64,000 nt of DNA from JABACD01 sp047639675 (lineage in GTDB: Bacteria; Planctomycetota; UBA1135; GCA-002686595), in assembly GCA_047639675.1 (NCBI GenBank), contig JBLIOI010000001.1:92272-156271 (forward strand). Direction: 5' to 3'. The notes under the pieces were generated by a model. It searched no databases. It was not told where the DNA came from and was given only the letters and a program-made list of their open reading frames with translations. The first letter of the stretch is position 1. Every line of letters begins with the position of its first letter. Below, one piece after another: positions 44,101 to 52,795 of the stretch. The translations under genes were made by a program, and so were the position numbers.

Positions 44101-44336
44101 ACCTTGGCGGCTCCGTTGACGGCCGTCTCGATCGGAAAGGTCACCAGCGCTTCCATTTCCTGGGGAGCCATTCCATGCCCCTCCACAATCACTGTTACGG
44201 TAGGAGCGGTGAGGTCCGGGAATACATCGACGGGCATCTTGGAGGTTGTGTAGGCTCCCGCCAGGAGCAGTACGGCCGAGATGAATACGACCGCTAGGCG
44301 GTTGCGTAGAGACCACTGAATTAGATTGTCGATCAT
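41145..44336 (-). CDS. RND efflux pump, CzcA/CusA-like (HME type)
   Basis: This 1063-residue inner-membrane pump has the twelve-span RND layout with two large periplasmic loops. Typical segments are VDVFPDLTAPTVTV near the N-terminus, GGMAIAIGALVDDAIIDVENVVRRL in span 4 (proton-relay acidic residues), and GFISVFGIAARNGIMLVSHV late in the protein. The sequence resembles heavy-metal RND pumps more than drug pumps, and its partners are His-rich, so metal export is likely (inference). It sits between adaptor (15-base gap) and channel genes. Confidence 0.92.
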   Translation of the reverse strand: MIDNLIQWSLRNRLAVVFISAVLLLAGAYTTSKMPVDVFPDLTAPTVTVIVEGHGMAPQEMEALVTFPIETAVNGAAKVRRVRSATSVGIAVVWVEFEWGTDIYRARQTVTERLAGVTGSLPDQVEPPVLAPVSSVMGEILFISLTSDVHDALELRSTAKSQIRRRLLSVAGVSQVTPIGGDEKQYQVVLSTQRMKAFQVSMEEVAEALRNGNENVSAGFLIQGGTESVLRGIGRIKNVGDIADTVVVARKGRPITVSDIGVVQIGSAIRRGTGSASKRGPNWEPITQDGVIIAIQKQPTANTLELTRELDSILGEIQKSLPAGMHINTQLFRQADFIENSIYNTTASLVEGGLMVLLVVVLFLASLRASLITLLAIPVSLVIAVLVLRFTGASINTMTLGGMAIAIGALVDDAIIDVENVVRRLKENQALPEESRRKTLSVIFDASVEVRTSIVFATFIILLVFAPLFFLSGVEGRLLRPLGVAFCVSLAASLLTALTLTPALCYYLLPTSRTVKQGGEPWIVRILKRAYAGPLRWAMKHPIATTAPAVLMFILAIVGVTRMGKNFLPEFNEGAMVVGLVTLPGTSLKESDELARVVEVALMQHPEIQAIGRRTGRAEEDEHVQGVEASEIDLTLDMQAPERLGLPQRSKAELLEALRNDLASIPGIQATFGQPIGHRIDHMLSGTRANIAVKIFGDDLGTLRQLAGEVEELMKEIPGVVDLSSEQQVEVPQVRVEFKRDALARYGLHIAEASKALGAAFRGNVVSQVLEGQTTYDLTLRLAEHETASATDVGEILVDTPEGFKVPMRALAYIYEDQGPNFITRENVQRKIVVMCNVAGRDMGGVVEDTRKSIAKNIDFPLGYYVEFGGQFESATATNKRLAMLSLVVVFGIGFMLHIMFRSARDTLLIMINLPLALIGGVAGAYFAGNVISIASIIGFISVFGIAARNGIMLVSHVRHLQAHEGVTDFVESVRRGSMERLAPILMTALASGLALIPLALRGDEPGTEILTPMAIVILSGLLSSTILNMLVVPALFVRFGQPAKKTEFTVPGGVLATEGGAL

Positions 44337-44351
44337 TTGCGTCGCTCCTTA

Positions 44352-46100
44352 TCAGTGTGCGTGGCCGTGGCCAAAAGATGCGGGGGAGGCAGACGCGAGC
44401 TTGACCAAGTAGGCGCCCTTCATCACAACACGCTCTCCGGCTTGCAACCCGGAGCGAACCTCAACGAAGCGTCCATCACGAACGCCCAGGTCCAGCACGC
44501 GCTTCTGGTATAGCTCACCGTTAATCAACACGAAGGCGATAGGCTGACCGTTGTCCATGACGATCGCTTCTTGAGGCAAGGCCACCGCATTGAAGGCACT
44601 CTTCGTTTCGAGGAATACGTCGGCGAACATGCCCGCGCGCAACATGCCCTCCGGGTTGGTGACGTCATAGCGCAGGGGGATCGTCCGTGTCTCAGGGTCA
44701 ACGACCCGTCCGAAGCTGACGATCTGTCCGTTCAATTCCCCGAGCAGGTCAAAGGTCCTGTCCGGGAAGGCGGCCAGGCTCATCAAGGCGCCTGGTGCAT
44801 CCCCAATTCTTGCCAAGTCAAACTCTGAGATATGCGTAGCGATCCAGGCGCTCGTCATGTCGATCAGGTGATAGACGGCAGCTTGTGATGTAACGTGTTC
44901 CCCCTCGACGAACTCGACCCCGACAACTTCACCGGAGATGGGGGCGATCAGCGGCAATCGAAGGCGTTCGGTTCCAGCGTTCTCTGCGCGTGCGGTCATC
45001 GCACGTTGGCGCAAGGCAGCGAGTTGTTCTTGGGAGGTCATCAAGGACTTCCTCAGGGAGTCCGCGCTCTTTGATTCGTGCTCGGCCAACTTCACGTCCC
45101 TGCGCGCGGCTTCCAGGCTGGCCACTGTTCCAAGATCCTTCGTGCGAAGTTGTTCGATACGGGCGAGTGCTTGTCGTGCAAATACGAGTCGCGTTTGAGA
45201 CTGAAGCAGGCGCTGCTCGACCACGATGGCTTCTGCTTGAAGATCGTATTCGCTCTCAAGCAAGGCAACTTCGATCGTGTAGTAGCTCGTCGAATTGGCG
45301 GCCAGTTGGGCCCGATCCGAATTGTTAAGGGGAGGCTCGATATACGCCAAGATCTGCCCTTGCTCGACGCTCTCTCCGATGTGCGGAATATGCCCGATGT
45401 CGGGTGGCAGCAACCGTCCCTGGATCGGCGCGCCGACTACAGCTGTGGCGTAGTGGGGCGCTTCGACTTCTCCGAGGACCTGAAGTCGTTCGGTCAGGGT
45501 TCTATGCTCGACTTGTTCCAAAAGTAAACCAATCTTCCACGCCTGCTCCAAAAGGAAGGGGACGGCATCCTTGGGCTCACCGATTGCATCTGCTTTCGCT
45601 GCATGATGGGCGTCGTGAATGTTGGCGTGGACAATTACCGGAGCGAGCGGAATCGTGTCCTCGACCTGATCGCTGGTGATTATGATTTTCGCTTCGTATT
45701 CCCCAGGCGCTTCGAGCGCACTCACGGGAATGAATAAGCCGTCGCGCGTGGGCTTCGGGGCTTTAAGGACGATTGTCGCGTCTGATCCTCTTGTGAGTTC
45801 TAGGCGCAATCGCCCGCTGCGTACCGGCTGGCCGGTAGCTAGGACTGTAACGTGCGCTAAGTAGCGAGCCTCTAAACCGGGCACCAGGCGCGGGTACTCC
45901 ATGAAGAGCTCAACCTTATCCGTGAACACAGTGACCGCAACGGGATCGGGCGTGTCGTGCGCGTGTGAGCCCGAGCTGTCGTGCGAGTGATCTGTGTCCT
46001 TAGCGCTTGTGATGTCGGGTGCGCATCCGACCGCGAGGAATAAGAGAGCGCACGATGCGGCTACATAGCCGACGTTTCGGTGGCCTGAAGAAATGAGCAT
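44352..46100 (-). CDS. RND periplasmic adaptor lipoprotein with His-rich ends
   Basis: This CusB/HlyD-type adaptor links pump to channel. The ATG at 46100 gives signal peptide and lipobox (LFLAVGC); the longer frame to 46199 is not signal-like. Directly after the lipobox is a His-rich stretch (DTDHSHDSSGSHAHD), then an extra beta region, the barrel-sandwich halves (AVVGAPIQGRLLPPDIGHIP; APISGEVVGVEFVEGEHV), and the C-terminal tail ends GHGHAH. About 582 residues, longer than usual adaptors of about 400. The His clusters suggest metal binding. It precedes the pump gene. Confidence 0.88.
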   Translation of the reverse strand: MLISSGHRNVGYVAASCALLFLAVGCAPDITSAKDTDHSHDSSGSHAHDTPDPVAVTVFTDKVELFMEYPRLVPGLEARYLAHVTVLATGQPVRSGRLRLELTRGSDATIVLKAPKPTRDGLFIPVSALEAPGEYEAKIIITSDQVEDTIPLAPVIVHANIHDAHHAAKADAIGEPKDAVPFLLEQAWKIGLLLEQVEHRTLTERLQVLGEVEAPHYATAVVGAPIQGRLLPPDIGHIPHIGESVEQGQILAYIEPPLNNSDRAQLAANSTSYYTIEVALLESEYDLQAEAIVVEQRLLQSQTRLVFARQALARIEQLRTKDLGTVASLEAARRDVKLAEHESKSADSLRKSLMTSQEQLAALRQRAMTARAENAGTERLRLPLIAPISGEVVGVEFVEGEHVTSQAAVYHLIDMTSAWIATHISEFDLARIGDAPGALMSLAAFPDRTFDLLGELNGQIVSFGRVVDPETRTIPLRYDVTNPEGMLRAGMFADVFLETKSAFNAVALPQEAIVMDNGQPIAFVLINGELYQKRVLDLGVRDGRFVEVRSGLQAGERVVMKGAYLVKLASASPASFGHGHAH

Positions 46101-46235
46101 GAAGGGTCCGTGGTTTGCCTGCTTTGAGCAGTTCCTGACTGATTGAAGTTGTGACGTACTTCTGGCAATGCCGAAGTACGTGTAACGATTTGACGCCAAC
46201 TTCCAACTTGGGTTGGGGGCGTAAATCGACTCAGA

Positions 46236-46682
46236 TCAGGATGCGGACGGGGGACCCCGTTGCCGCTGTACAAGCCGTGGCCGACTTCTTGGTGGCCGCA
46301 GCTCTAAGCAAACAACTGCCGAGGACAACAAGTTGACTGCGGGGTGTGACCAACCCTCACTCGCAAGCATCGCTTGAGTAGCGACCAATGCTTGGCTGGT
46401 CCTTGCTGTCGTGATGACGAGCTCTGCGACGTGGTCCTCCGCCGGGTGCGGAGGATGCTCGTCGTGATCATGTTCGCTATGCTCGTGCTTGTGATGAGCA
46501 TGGCCCTTGTGATCGTGGTGATCTCGGGCAACCACATGCGAGAAGGAATGTGCCGCTGACCCAAAGTGCTCTTCTTGCGCCAAGTGAATTGGCGCGTAGA
46601 GCATCCGTATGCCCATGGCGAGTAGCATAAGAAACAGAGGTAACTTGCTCTCTTCTCGTTTAGTGCGTTCAGGCTGGGTCAT
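46236..46682 (-). CDS. His-rich small membrane protein of the metal efflux operon
   Basis: The 148-residue protein has one hydrophobic span near the N-terminus (about residues 14-32) followed by a very His/Asp-rich section (about 39-85, including HHDHKGHAHHKHEHSEHDHD). The C-terminal third is basic and unrecognised. It likely buffers or senses zinc, copper, cobalt or nickel at the membrane. It stands directly upstream of the RND adaptor on the same strand and is probably the first gene of the operon, though the 136-base gap could contain a second promoter. Confidence 0.75.
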   Translation of the reverse strand: MTQPERTKREESKLPLFLMLLAMGIRMLYAPIHLAQEEHFGSAAHSFSHVVARDHHDHKGHAHHKHEHSEHDHDEHPPHPAEDHVAELVITTARTSQALVATQAMLASEGWSHPAVNLLSSAVVCLELRPPRSRPRLVQRQRGPPSAS

Positions 46683-46785
46683 GTGGTTGGCGAGAGTATG
46701 CTCTCGCGCGACCAGCGGAGACTACCTAAATGTCGCACGCAGGGAAAGTTACAGCCGCGCAATGTCCTGCGGCGGCCAGGCAGCG

Positions 46786-47352
46786 CTACTTCTCAAGGTA
46801 CTCTTTCAGCTTAAGGTACACGCCCTCGTTGGCGGGGATGAAGAAGTCGATCAAGCCCCTGTACTCCGGCGTATCCCGGTACCCCACGCCATAGGCTGTG
46901 ATACGCGTGCGTTTTTCTCCAAGCGCCTCGAAGGTTGTGACCTCCATCAGATTCTCATCGTCTTCTTTCATGAATTGTGGAAAGTGGTCGGCAAATTCGG
47001 CGCGCAAGGTGATCAGACGTTCTGGCACGTAGTTCACGATGTTCAGAGTGATCGTGCCCGGGTCGCCGACCTCCGCGTCGGGGCCGTAGTGCGAGCGAAT
47101 TGTTCCACCCGGGCGAAGATCAATCTCGACATGAGGCGCAGACCAAGCCTTCCAGCCGTCCTCGGTCACATAGGCATTCCAAACGTCGCTGATGGATGCT
47201 TCGACTTCAAGTTCTTGAACGAGCACCAACCCGCCAATCTCCGTCTCGATCAGATGGCTTTGGACTAGCTTGGGTTCAGTATCTTGAGTTTGTGCCGCAC
47301 CGATCAAGAAGAGCGGAATGGCGAGCAGCAGTGTTGCAGTTTTGAGTTTCAT
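46786..47352 (-). CDS. Secreted SRPBCC (AHSA1-like) protein
   Basis: The ATG at 47352 gives a signal peptide (MKLKTATLLLAIPLFLIGAA) and 188 residues; a longer frame reaching 47637 overlaps the next gene's end and is rejected. The mature protein has the AHSA1/SRPBCC pattern: EASISDVWNAYVTEDGWKAW, IDLRPGGTIRSHYG, VNYVPERLITLRAEF and a final long helix (GVYLKLKEYL). Such domains make a hydrophobic ligand pocket. An exported version is less common. Function unknown. Confidence 0.85.
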   Translation of the reverse strand: MKLKTATLLLAIPLFLIGAAQTQDTEPKLVQSHLIETEIGGLVLVQELEVEASISDVWNAYVTEDGWKAWSAPHVEIDLRPGGTIRSHYGPDAEVGDPGTITLNIVNYVPERLITLRAEFADHFPQFMKEDDENLMEVTTFEALGEKRTRITAYGVGYRDTPEYRGLIDFFIPANEGVYLKLKEYLEK

Positions 47353-47464
47353 GGGTACGTCGTCGGGATGTTTAGTGCGCTTTACTTTGCGCTCTGCGTA
47401 GGGGCTGTTCAGAAGATTCCAGAATTCCATCATGGGGCGAGTCGAGGCGCTCCCCATGAAAAGC

Positions 47465-49042
47465 CTAGGGACAGAACGAAGCCTCGAGACCATTCGATAA
47501 GTTGAACAGTCCCGGAGTAATGGAATCTCGATACCAGTATTGGAAGTTCCAGGTAGATCCAGCAGCAATCTCGCCGCCGGGGCTGGGCGGGTTGGCGAGG
47601 TCGATGGGGCGTTGTACGGTTCCGGAAGCGTTCGCAAGTATCGCGGGGTTGAGGCGCCAGATTCCGCCGCCTACACAGCGAAAGCCATCTCCGAAGGTGA
47701 CTTGGATCTGGGTAGATCCGTAGAAGAAGAGACCCACCTTGTTGGGGAGAACTCCGCTCGCAGATAACACAAAATCGTTGGCGCTCATGCTGGTGCTACC
47801 CGTCGATGAGATGCTCGCAGAGGTTCCAGAGGAGTTCAATGTGGCCGCGCAGTAGGTACTTGAATTACAGGTCAGGGACTTCGAGACGATCTTGTAGATC
47901 TCGCCTCCTACGTTGCTGAGGATGTAGATCTCGCCTGCGTTGTCGACTCCAAAAGAGGTGGGGAAGTCGATAGGTCCGCCCAAGTTTGGAAGGAGATCAG
48001 CCGTTCGTTCGACATGCTCTGTGACCTGTGCGCCATCCCATTTGAAGGACCAGAAACGATTGGAACAGAAGTCGGCGTAGAAATAGTCGCCGTACAACTC
48101 GGGGATCTCCGTGCCGCGGTAGACCTCGCCGCCGATGATGGCGCAACGGCCCTCGTCATGAAAGTAGGTGAGAGCTGGTGGCACATAGGAGGGGTCGCCA
48201 CAAGTGAGGCATCCGCTGCCGGTGAAGTTCGTGCACGTGTTGCCTTCAAGGCAACGCCAGCCCATGTTCTTGCCTGCGGCAGTTCCGGAGTTGAGTACGT
48301 CTATCTCTTCCCATTCTTGTTTGCCAACATCAGCGATGTAGAGATCGCCATTGAGCGAATCGAAGGCGAAGCGCCATGGCTGACGTACGCCATAAATCCA
48401 AACGTGTTCATCGGCACCCGCTTGTCCGACAAAGGGATTGTCGTTCGGGATGTAGGGCGGGAGTATGTCTACGTCGATGCGTAGAATCTTGCCGAAGGAT
48501 GAGGCTAGATCCTGCGAGTTGTTGTCGGTGTTGTTGGCAACCAAGACACCGTCACCGGTGGAGACGTAGAGCATTCCATCCGGTCCGAACTTGATGCAAT
48601 CCCAGTTGTGGATGGTCGAGGGCTGTTGGATTGGGCCAAGGATCTGAACTCTGGAATTCGGATCGACGACTTCTGGATCCGTGGACGAGACTGTGTACTG
48701 CGCCAAGTGTGTTACCAACTGGATGTCCATGTAGAGAATGAACACTCGACCGTTGTTTTGATAGTCCGGGTGGAATGCAAAACACGTGGCGGCTTCGTTT
48801 GTTGTGTCAAGCTCTGCGCGGATGTCCAGGTATAGGCCTGGATTGAGAACACCATTCTTCACGATGCGAATTCCCTTGCGCCTTTCCAGGATGAAGAGTC
48901 GTTCGTTGTCGCCGGGCGCTTGCGCCAAGTAGCCGGGAGCCGCGAGTCCGAAAGCAACACGTTCGGTGTATAGCGTTTGAGCGGACCCAGATGCGAGCGG
49001 GCAGCTCATAAGTAAGAACAGGGCGAAAACAGCTTCTTTCAT
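47465..49042 (-). CDS. Glucose/sorbosone dehydrogenase-like beta-propeller protein with a recurrent C-terminal domain
   Basis: After a signal peptide (about 1-22), residues about 25-385 form a GSDH-type six-bladed propeller: LFILERRKGIRIV, CFAFHPDYQNNGRVF, CIKFGPDGMLYVSTGDG, YGVRQPWRFAFD and GEVYRGTEIPELYGDYFYAD. Relatives are PQQ-dependent soluble sugar dehydrogenases, but PQQ use is unproven here. Residues about 395-525 form a separate Cys-containing domain (YCAATLNSSG, VGLFFYGSTQIQVTFGDG, AAGSTWNFQYWYRD) that also occurs as two decayed copies nearby. It is probably a surface or secretion domain. Confidence 0.87.
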   Translation of the reverse strand: MKEAVFALFLLMSCPLASGSAQTLYTERVAFGLAAPGYLAQAPGDNERLFILERRKGIRIVKNGVLNPGLYLDIRAELDTTNEAATCFAFHPDYQNNGRVFILYMDIQLVTHLAQYTVSSTDPEVVDPNSRVQILGPIQQPSTIHNWDCIKFGPDGMLYVSTGDGVLVANNTDNNSQDLASSFGKILRIDVDILPPYIPNDNPFVGQAGADEHVWIYGVRQPWRFAFDSLNGDLYIADVGKQEWEEIDVLNSGTAAGKNMGWRCLEGNTCTNFTGSGCLTCGDPSYVPPALTYFHDEGRCAIIGGEVYRGTEIPELYGDYFYADFCSNRFWSFKWDGAQVTEHVERTADLLPNLGGPIDFPTSFGVDNAGEIYILSNVGGEIYKIVSKSLTCNSSTYCAATLNSSGTSASISSTGSTSMSANDFVLSASGVLPNKVGLFFYGSTQIQVTFGDGFRCVGGGIWRLNPAILANASGTVQRPIDLANPPSPGGEIAAGSTWNFQYWYRDSITPGLFNLSNGLEASFCP

Positions 49043-49424
49043 GGTGCACGTGTTGGTTCGTTGTGGGCTAAAACCTGCGTGGGAAGCGTCGCAGGAGGGT
49101 AGCTCTCGATTCTATGAGTCTATGCAAAAGTCTTCATTCTCGCAGAGGAACTCTGTTCTTCATATGAGTCTAATCTTGAGTGTTCGCTTTGACTGACTCT
49201 CCGCCGCCAAAAGCTTGAACGGTAGGCTTCAGATGCCGATTCCCGTAAAGGCTCTGGGCAATCGCGACCTGGCATTGGGCGGGCAATCTTAGTCTGCAGG
49301 CGCAGATGCTTAGTGACTCGCTGGGAATTCTAAGTGGGTCGTATCCCTCGAATCCATGGCGCACAATCTGTTATTGCGGCACGCGGTTGTCACCCGCCGA
49401 AGACCTCTACGGACTTTCACTTAT
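49043..49424. other. Gene-poor stretch upstream of the dehydrogenase-like gene
   Basis: It holds the probable promoter of the minus-strand dehydrogenase-like gene and, towards its right end, unrecognised sequence that may be further decayed N-terminal parts of the fragment at 49425. No convincing intact ORF, RNA gene or repeat is seen. Confidence 0.4.
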
Positions 49425-49688
49425 TCCACTTTATGACCAAGTGCAGAGGGAAGAATCCGAAGTCGGTTTGCCAACGCGCACACGATTCGCACGTCGAGGA
49501 ACGGAGCGCTTCTGTGGATGTGTTGGTGTGTGCTGGCCTACGAACTTGACTTTGAATCTCCACCCGTCACTGCGGGAGAGATCTTGCCAGGGACGACTTG
49601 GAACTTTCAAGGCTGGTTCCGCGATACAAATGGCGAGCCTGCGGGCTTCAACTTGTCGACGGCGGTTGAGTTGAGATTCCTTTCCTAG
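49425..49688 (+). pseudogene. Decayed remnant of the recurrent C-terminal domain
   Basis: One frame (49536-49688) reads AYELDFESPPV, then ILPGTTWNFQGWFRDTNGEP, AGFNLSTAVELRF and a stop, which matches the end of the C-terminal domain in the sugar dehydrogenase-like protein. The preceding expected glycine/cysteine segment is found in a different frame (near GTERFCG, about 49499-49520), so at least one frameshift separates them. No start or signal peptide is present. It is a gene fragment. Confidence 0.6.
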
Positions 49689-49729
49689 CGGTTGGCTTGT
49701 GCGCTGCTTTGGCCTCGAGAGCAGCGCAG

Positions 49730-52057
49730 TTACTCGCCGGCATCAAACCTGAAACTCTTCAACTGTAGGTGCTGGACTTCATTTTGAGCCTCATCGATTT
49801 GGATGATGCGGTCCATGGCGACGTCTTCGAAGACTTGTGTCTTGTCAGTCGTAGGCCAGTAAATGGACAGCTTGTCGATCTTAGTCGCCTTGCCTAAGCC
49901 AATCGTTTGTCTAAGCGGATTGGCGCCGAAGCTGCCGCCGGAGTTTACGTGGCGGTAAACGCTTCGCTGGCCGCTGGCTTCGGTGATGTCGATTTTGATG
50001 CGCGCACCAATCGCGGATCGGTTGGACTCTCTGCCGACTAATTTGACCGTGATCCAGTGGTTGTCGAAGCCTGGGTTCTCGTAGAACGAGTCAGCGAACT
50101 TATCGCCAGGGAAGGCGCCGCCCATTTCCTCAAAGATGTCTTGATCGCCATCGTGATCAAAATCGGCAAAGGCGACCGCGTGACCCTTCTGCAAGTGGCC
50201 AAATCCGCCTGCCGTTGTGACGTCGTAGAAGCGCTTGCCCGCGACGTTGTGGAACATCACGTTGGGCATGAGCGCCTCAAAACTTGGGTAGCCTGTGCCG
50301 AGGTAGATGTCGAGGTAGCCGTCGTTGTCGAGGTCGCCGAAGTTAGAACCCATCGGCAGCGCGAGCTTGTTCAGATTGCGCTCCTTGGCAACGTCCACGA
50401 AGCCACCCTGACCATCTCCTTCGTAGAGACTTGGGCCCTCCATGGTGTACTCTTGGCCTAGGTAACTCATCACGACCTGATGGAGCGCAGGGGGCTGACC
50501 ATCGTAGCTTGGGACGTAGATGTCGAGCACACCGTCGTTGTTATAGTCCCAGAACCACAGGGGGAAACTGAGGGTCGGTCCGGCGACACCAAGTTCGATG
50601 GCGACATCGCTGAAGGTTCCGTCTTGGTTGTTGTGGTACAGCCGGTTGATGCCCTGCATGTTGGACACGTAGATGTCGGGGTAACGATCTTCGTCGTAAT
50701 CGCCCCAAACTACGCCCTTGGCAAAGCGTTCATTGAGCACGCCGGCAGCGCGCGCCACGTCAAAGAAAGTGCCCTTGCCGTTGTTGCGGAATAACTGGCA
50801 AGCCATGCCTTCGTTGGCTACGAAGAGGTCTATATGACCATCGTTATCAAAGTCGGCCCAGCTAGCGCACTGCGTCGGGTGCGCTTCGCCGAGACCTGAT
50901 TCGAAGGTCACGTCACTGAAGCTTCCGTCGCCATTGTTGCGTAATAGTGAGTTGGGGTGTTTGCCAGCTTCACCGAGCCAGGCGCCGCGCTGAATGAAGA
51001 TGTCGGTGTAGCCGTCGTTGTTGTAATCGGCCTGGACCATGTTGATGCCACCCATCAGCCCGCCGAGCCCCGCTTCTTCAGTGCGGTCCGTAAAGCTGCC
51101 ATCGGCATCGTTTTTGAAGTAGTGCATTGGAGCGGTCGCATCCCAACAAGACGTGACAATGTCTATGTAGCCGTCATTGTCAAAGTCATCTGCGATTGTG
51201 CCGCCAACGAGGTTGACGCTATCCACGCCTAACTCTGCGGCGATGTTCTTGAAGGCCGGAAAGGGTTCTTCGGAATCGAAGACCCCAGGGTCGATCAAGT
51301 GCTCGGCCGGCACTTCATCCGGATAGGTCCCGAGTGTCATGTAGGCGATGTTGAGCAACCAACGTGCCCGCAAGTGTTCGCCCTGACTGCGTTCGAGGAC
51401 TTCACGCAGGTACTTGATGGCTAGCGTGGAACCCTTTTTGTCCGTGTGGATTCCGCCGCCTTTGATCGGGAGGAGGCAGCTCTCCGGTGTGGTGAGTTTG
51501 CAGCAGTTTTGTGTCTCACCTATTCGCAAGTAGCTGAGTGCGAGCTGGAAGACAGCGAGGGTTAGGCGATCTTCGCTCAGTTGACCTTCGAGCTTTGGGA
51601 TCAGGTCGTAAGCTGCACGGGCGTGTTCAATTGCCAACGTTTCATTGCCCAGGCGTAGTTCTGCGCCCGCGAGATTGGAGTGGCTAATGAACAGTTGTGA
51701 AGATGTCGCCTCGTCCAGAATCCTCTCGTGCAGAGCCCGCGCAGCGCGTGCTTCCTTATCACCGAGGAATGGGTTGTTGTTGGGAGTTTCTTCCGCGATC
51801 TTTTGAAGAGCATCGAGCATGCGCTTATGCCCCGAACTTAGTTTCCGTTCTGCAGGCGCAGGACCTTCAAGGGTTGGGATTGTCTCTTCCGAGCTGTCCG
51901 CTATGGCGGACTCATTCTCTTGTGAAACTGACCAAAGGGCTAGCACGACACCTACCCCGATTGCAGCCGCTGCAAGGGCTAGCGCGGGACGAACGGCACC
52001 CGCTGAATTGGCGGGGATTTGACCGTGGCGTTTATGATGCGTGCGTCGTTTGAACAC
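49730..52057 (-). CDS. FG-GAP/VCBS repeat protein with TPR region and ASPIC/UnbV C-terminus
   Basis: The 775-residue protein has an N-terminal membrane anchor (about 24-45) and helical TPR-like repeats (about 75-260). Next come about seven FG-GAP/VCBS propeller repeats with Ca2+-binding-type loops (IADDFDNDGYIDIVTS, QADYNNDGYTDIFI, WADFDNDGHIDLFVAN, FGDLDNDGYLDIYL). The end (about 680-750: GARIKIDITEASGQRSVYRH, GLGKATKIDKLSIYWP) is an ASPIC/UnbV domain. This CRTAC1-like arrangement is frequent in Planctomycetota and probably acts in extracellular binding or adhesion. Confidence 0.9.
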   Translation of the reverse strand: MFKRRTHHKRHGQIPANSAGAVRPALALAAAAIGVGVVLALWSVSQENESAIADSSEETIPTLEGPAPAERKLSSGHKRMLDALQKIAEETPNNNPFLGDKEARAARALHERILDEATSSQLFISHSNLAGAELRLGNETLAIEHARAAYDLIPKLEGQLSEDRLTLAVFQLALSYLRIGETQNCCKLTTPESCLLPIKGGGIHTDKKGSTLAIKYLREVLERSQGEHLRARWLLNIAYMTLGTYPDEVPAEHLIDPGVFDSEEPFPAFKNIAAELGVDSVNLVGGTIADDFDNDGYIDIVTSCWDATAPMHYFKNDADGSFTDRTEEAGLGGLMGGINMVQADYNNDGYTDIFIQRGAWLGEAGKHPNSLLRNNGDGSFSDVTFESGLGEAHPTQCASWADFDNDGHIDLFVANEGMACQLFRNNGKGTFFDVARAAGVLNERFAKGVVWGDYDEDRYPDIYVSNMQGINRLYHNNQDGTFSDVAIELGVAGPTLSFPLWFWDYNNDGVLDIYVPSYDGQPPALHQVVMSYLGQEYTMEGPSLYEGDGQGGFVDVAKERNLNKLALPMGSNFGDLDNDGYLDIYLGTGYPSFEALMPNVMFHNVAGKRFYDVTTAGGFGHLQKGHAVAFADFDHDGDQDIFEEMGGAFPGDKFADSFYENPGFDNHWITVKLVGRESNRSAIGARIKIDITEASGQRSVYRHVNSGGSFGANPLRQTIGLGKATKIDKLSIYWPTTDKTQVFEDVAMDRIIQIDEAQNEVQHLQLKSFRFDAGE

Positions 52058-52160
52058 CGAGTGCCCCTAAGAGTTCGTGGTCGTATAGGTGGATCAGGGA
52101 GTAGCCTCATACCCTACGATGAGGGAGTCAAAGTGACAACGCGCTGGTTTCGGTTCGAGC

Positions 52161-52615
52161 CTAGCGTTTCAGAGGAAGCAGCGGGAATCCACAGATCGCG
52201 GCGCGCACGCGCTTGAGATCGTATAGATCGCGCATGTGATTGCTCAGCTTGGTCGATCCACTGATTGTCTTGCCCGATTGCATCAACTGTTCGGGGCTTC
52301 CAAAGAAGCCTGCGACGTAACCCGCTCGTGCTTGCAGTAGGGACTTTTCATCGGGGAGTTCTCTTCGCAGCCAGCGATAGCTACCGGTGCGTGCTTCATA
52401 ACAGTCGGGGTGGTGGCGAGCCAGAGCGACCGCGAGATGCTTCTCCGATTCTTCGGGCAAAGCTCGAAGCAGCGCCGAAACCCCGCGCGCGCTTTTTCCT
52501 AGTCGTTTGCTAGCAGGGCTTCGTCCGCCGCCCGGTGCGCCTCGAAGTAGTTTTGTGGGTCAGCGGTGGAGGATTGAGCCAGGGAGAATCTGATTGTGAG
52601 GAGGAGGGGCAGCAT
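52161..52615 (-). pseudogene. Frameshifted small secreted helical-repeat protein gene
   Basis: Starting at ATG 52615 the frame reads a short signal-like leader (MLPLLLTIRFSLAQS) and a helical segment ending ADEALLAND, then hits TAG at 52499-52501. Another frame continues sensibly (SARGVSALLRALPEESEKHL, AVALARHHPDCYEARTGSYR) to a stop at 52161. A single frameshift near 52500 would join them into one protein of about 150 residues with TPR-like character. The leader plus the continuity across frames argues for a broken gene; a sequencing error is possible. Confidence 0.5.
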
Positions 52616-52795
52616 ATCGATTCGAAACGATCTCTGATTTAAAAGGTCCCTGTCCATCGACTCAAAACTGCTTGGTCACCTGCGCTCTTTCGTTGGCCAG
52701 CAGCGCGATCTCAGGGCCCGCCGATACTTGCAGCAGCGCACAACGGATCATCTTGGCCCCAGGTAGTTGGCCGATCATTCCGAATCGCACGGTAA

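Noticed and set aside
47353..47637. N-terminal extension of the SRPBCC protein
   Set aside because: Overlaps the end of the dehydrogenase-like gene and lacks signal-peptide character; ATG at 47352 gives a clean signal peptide.
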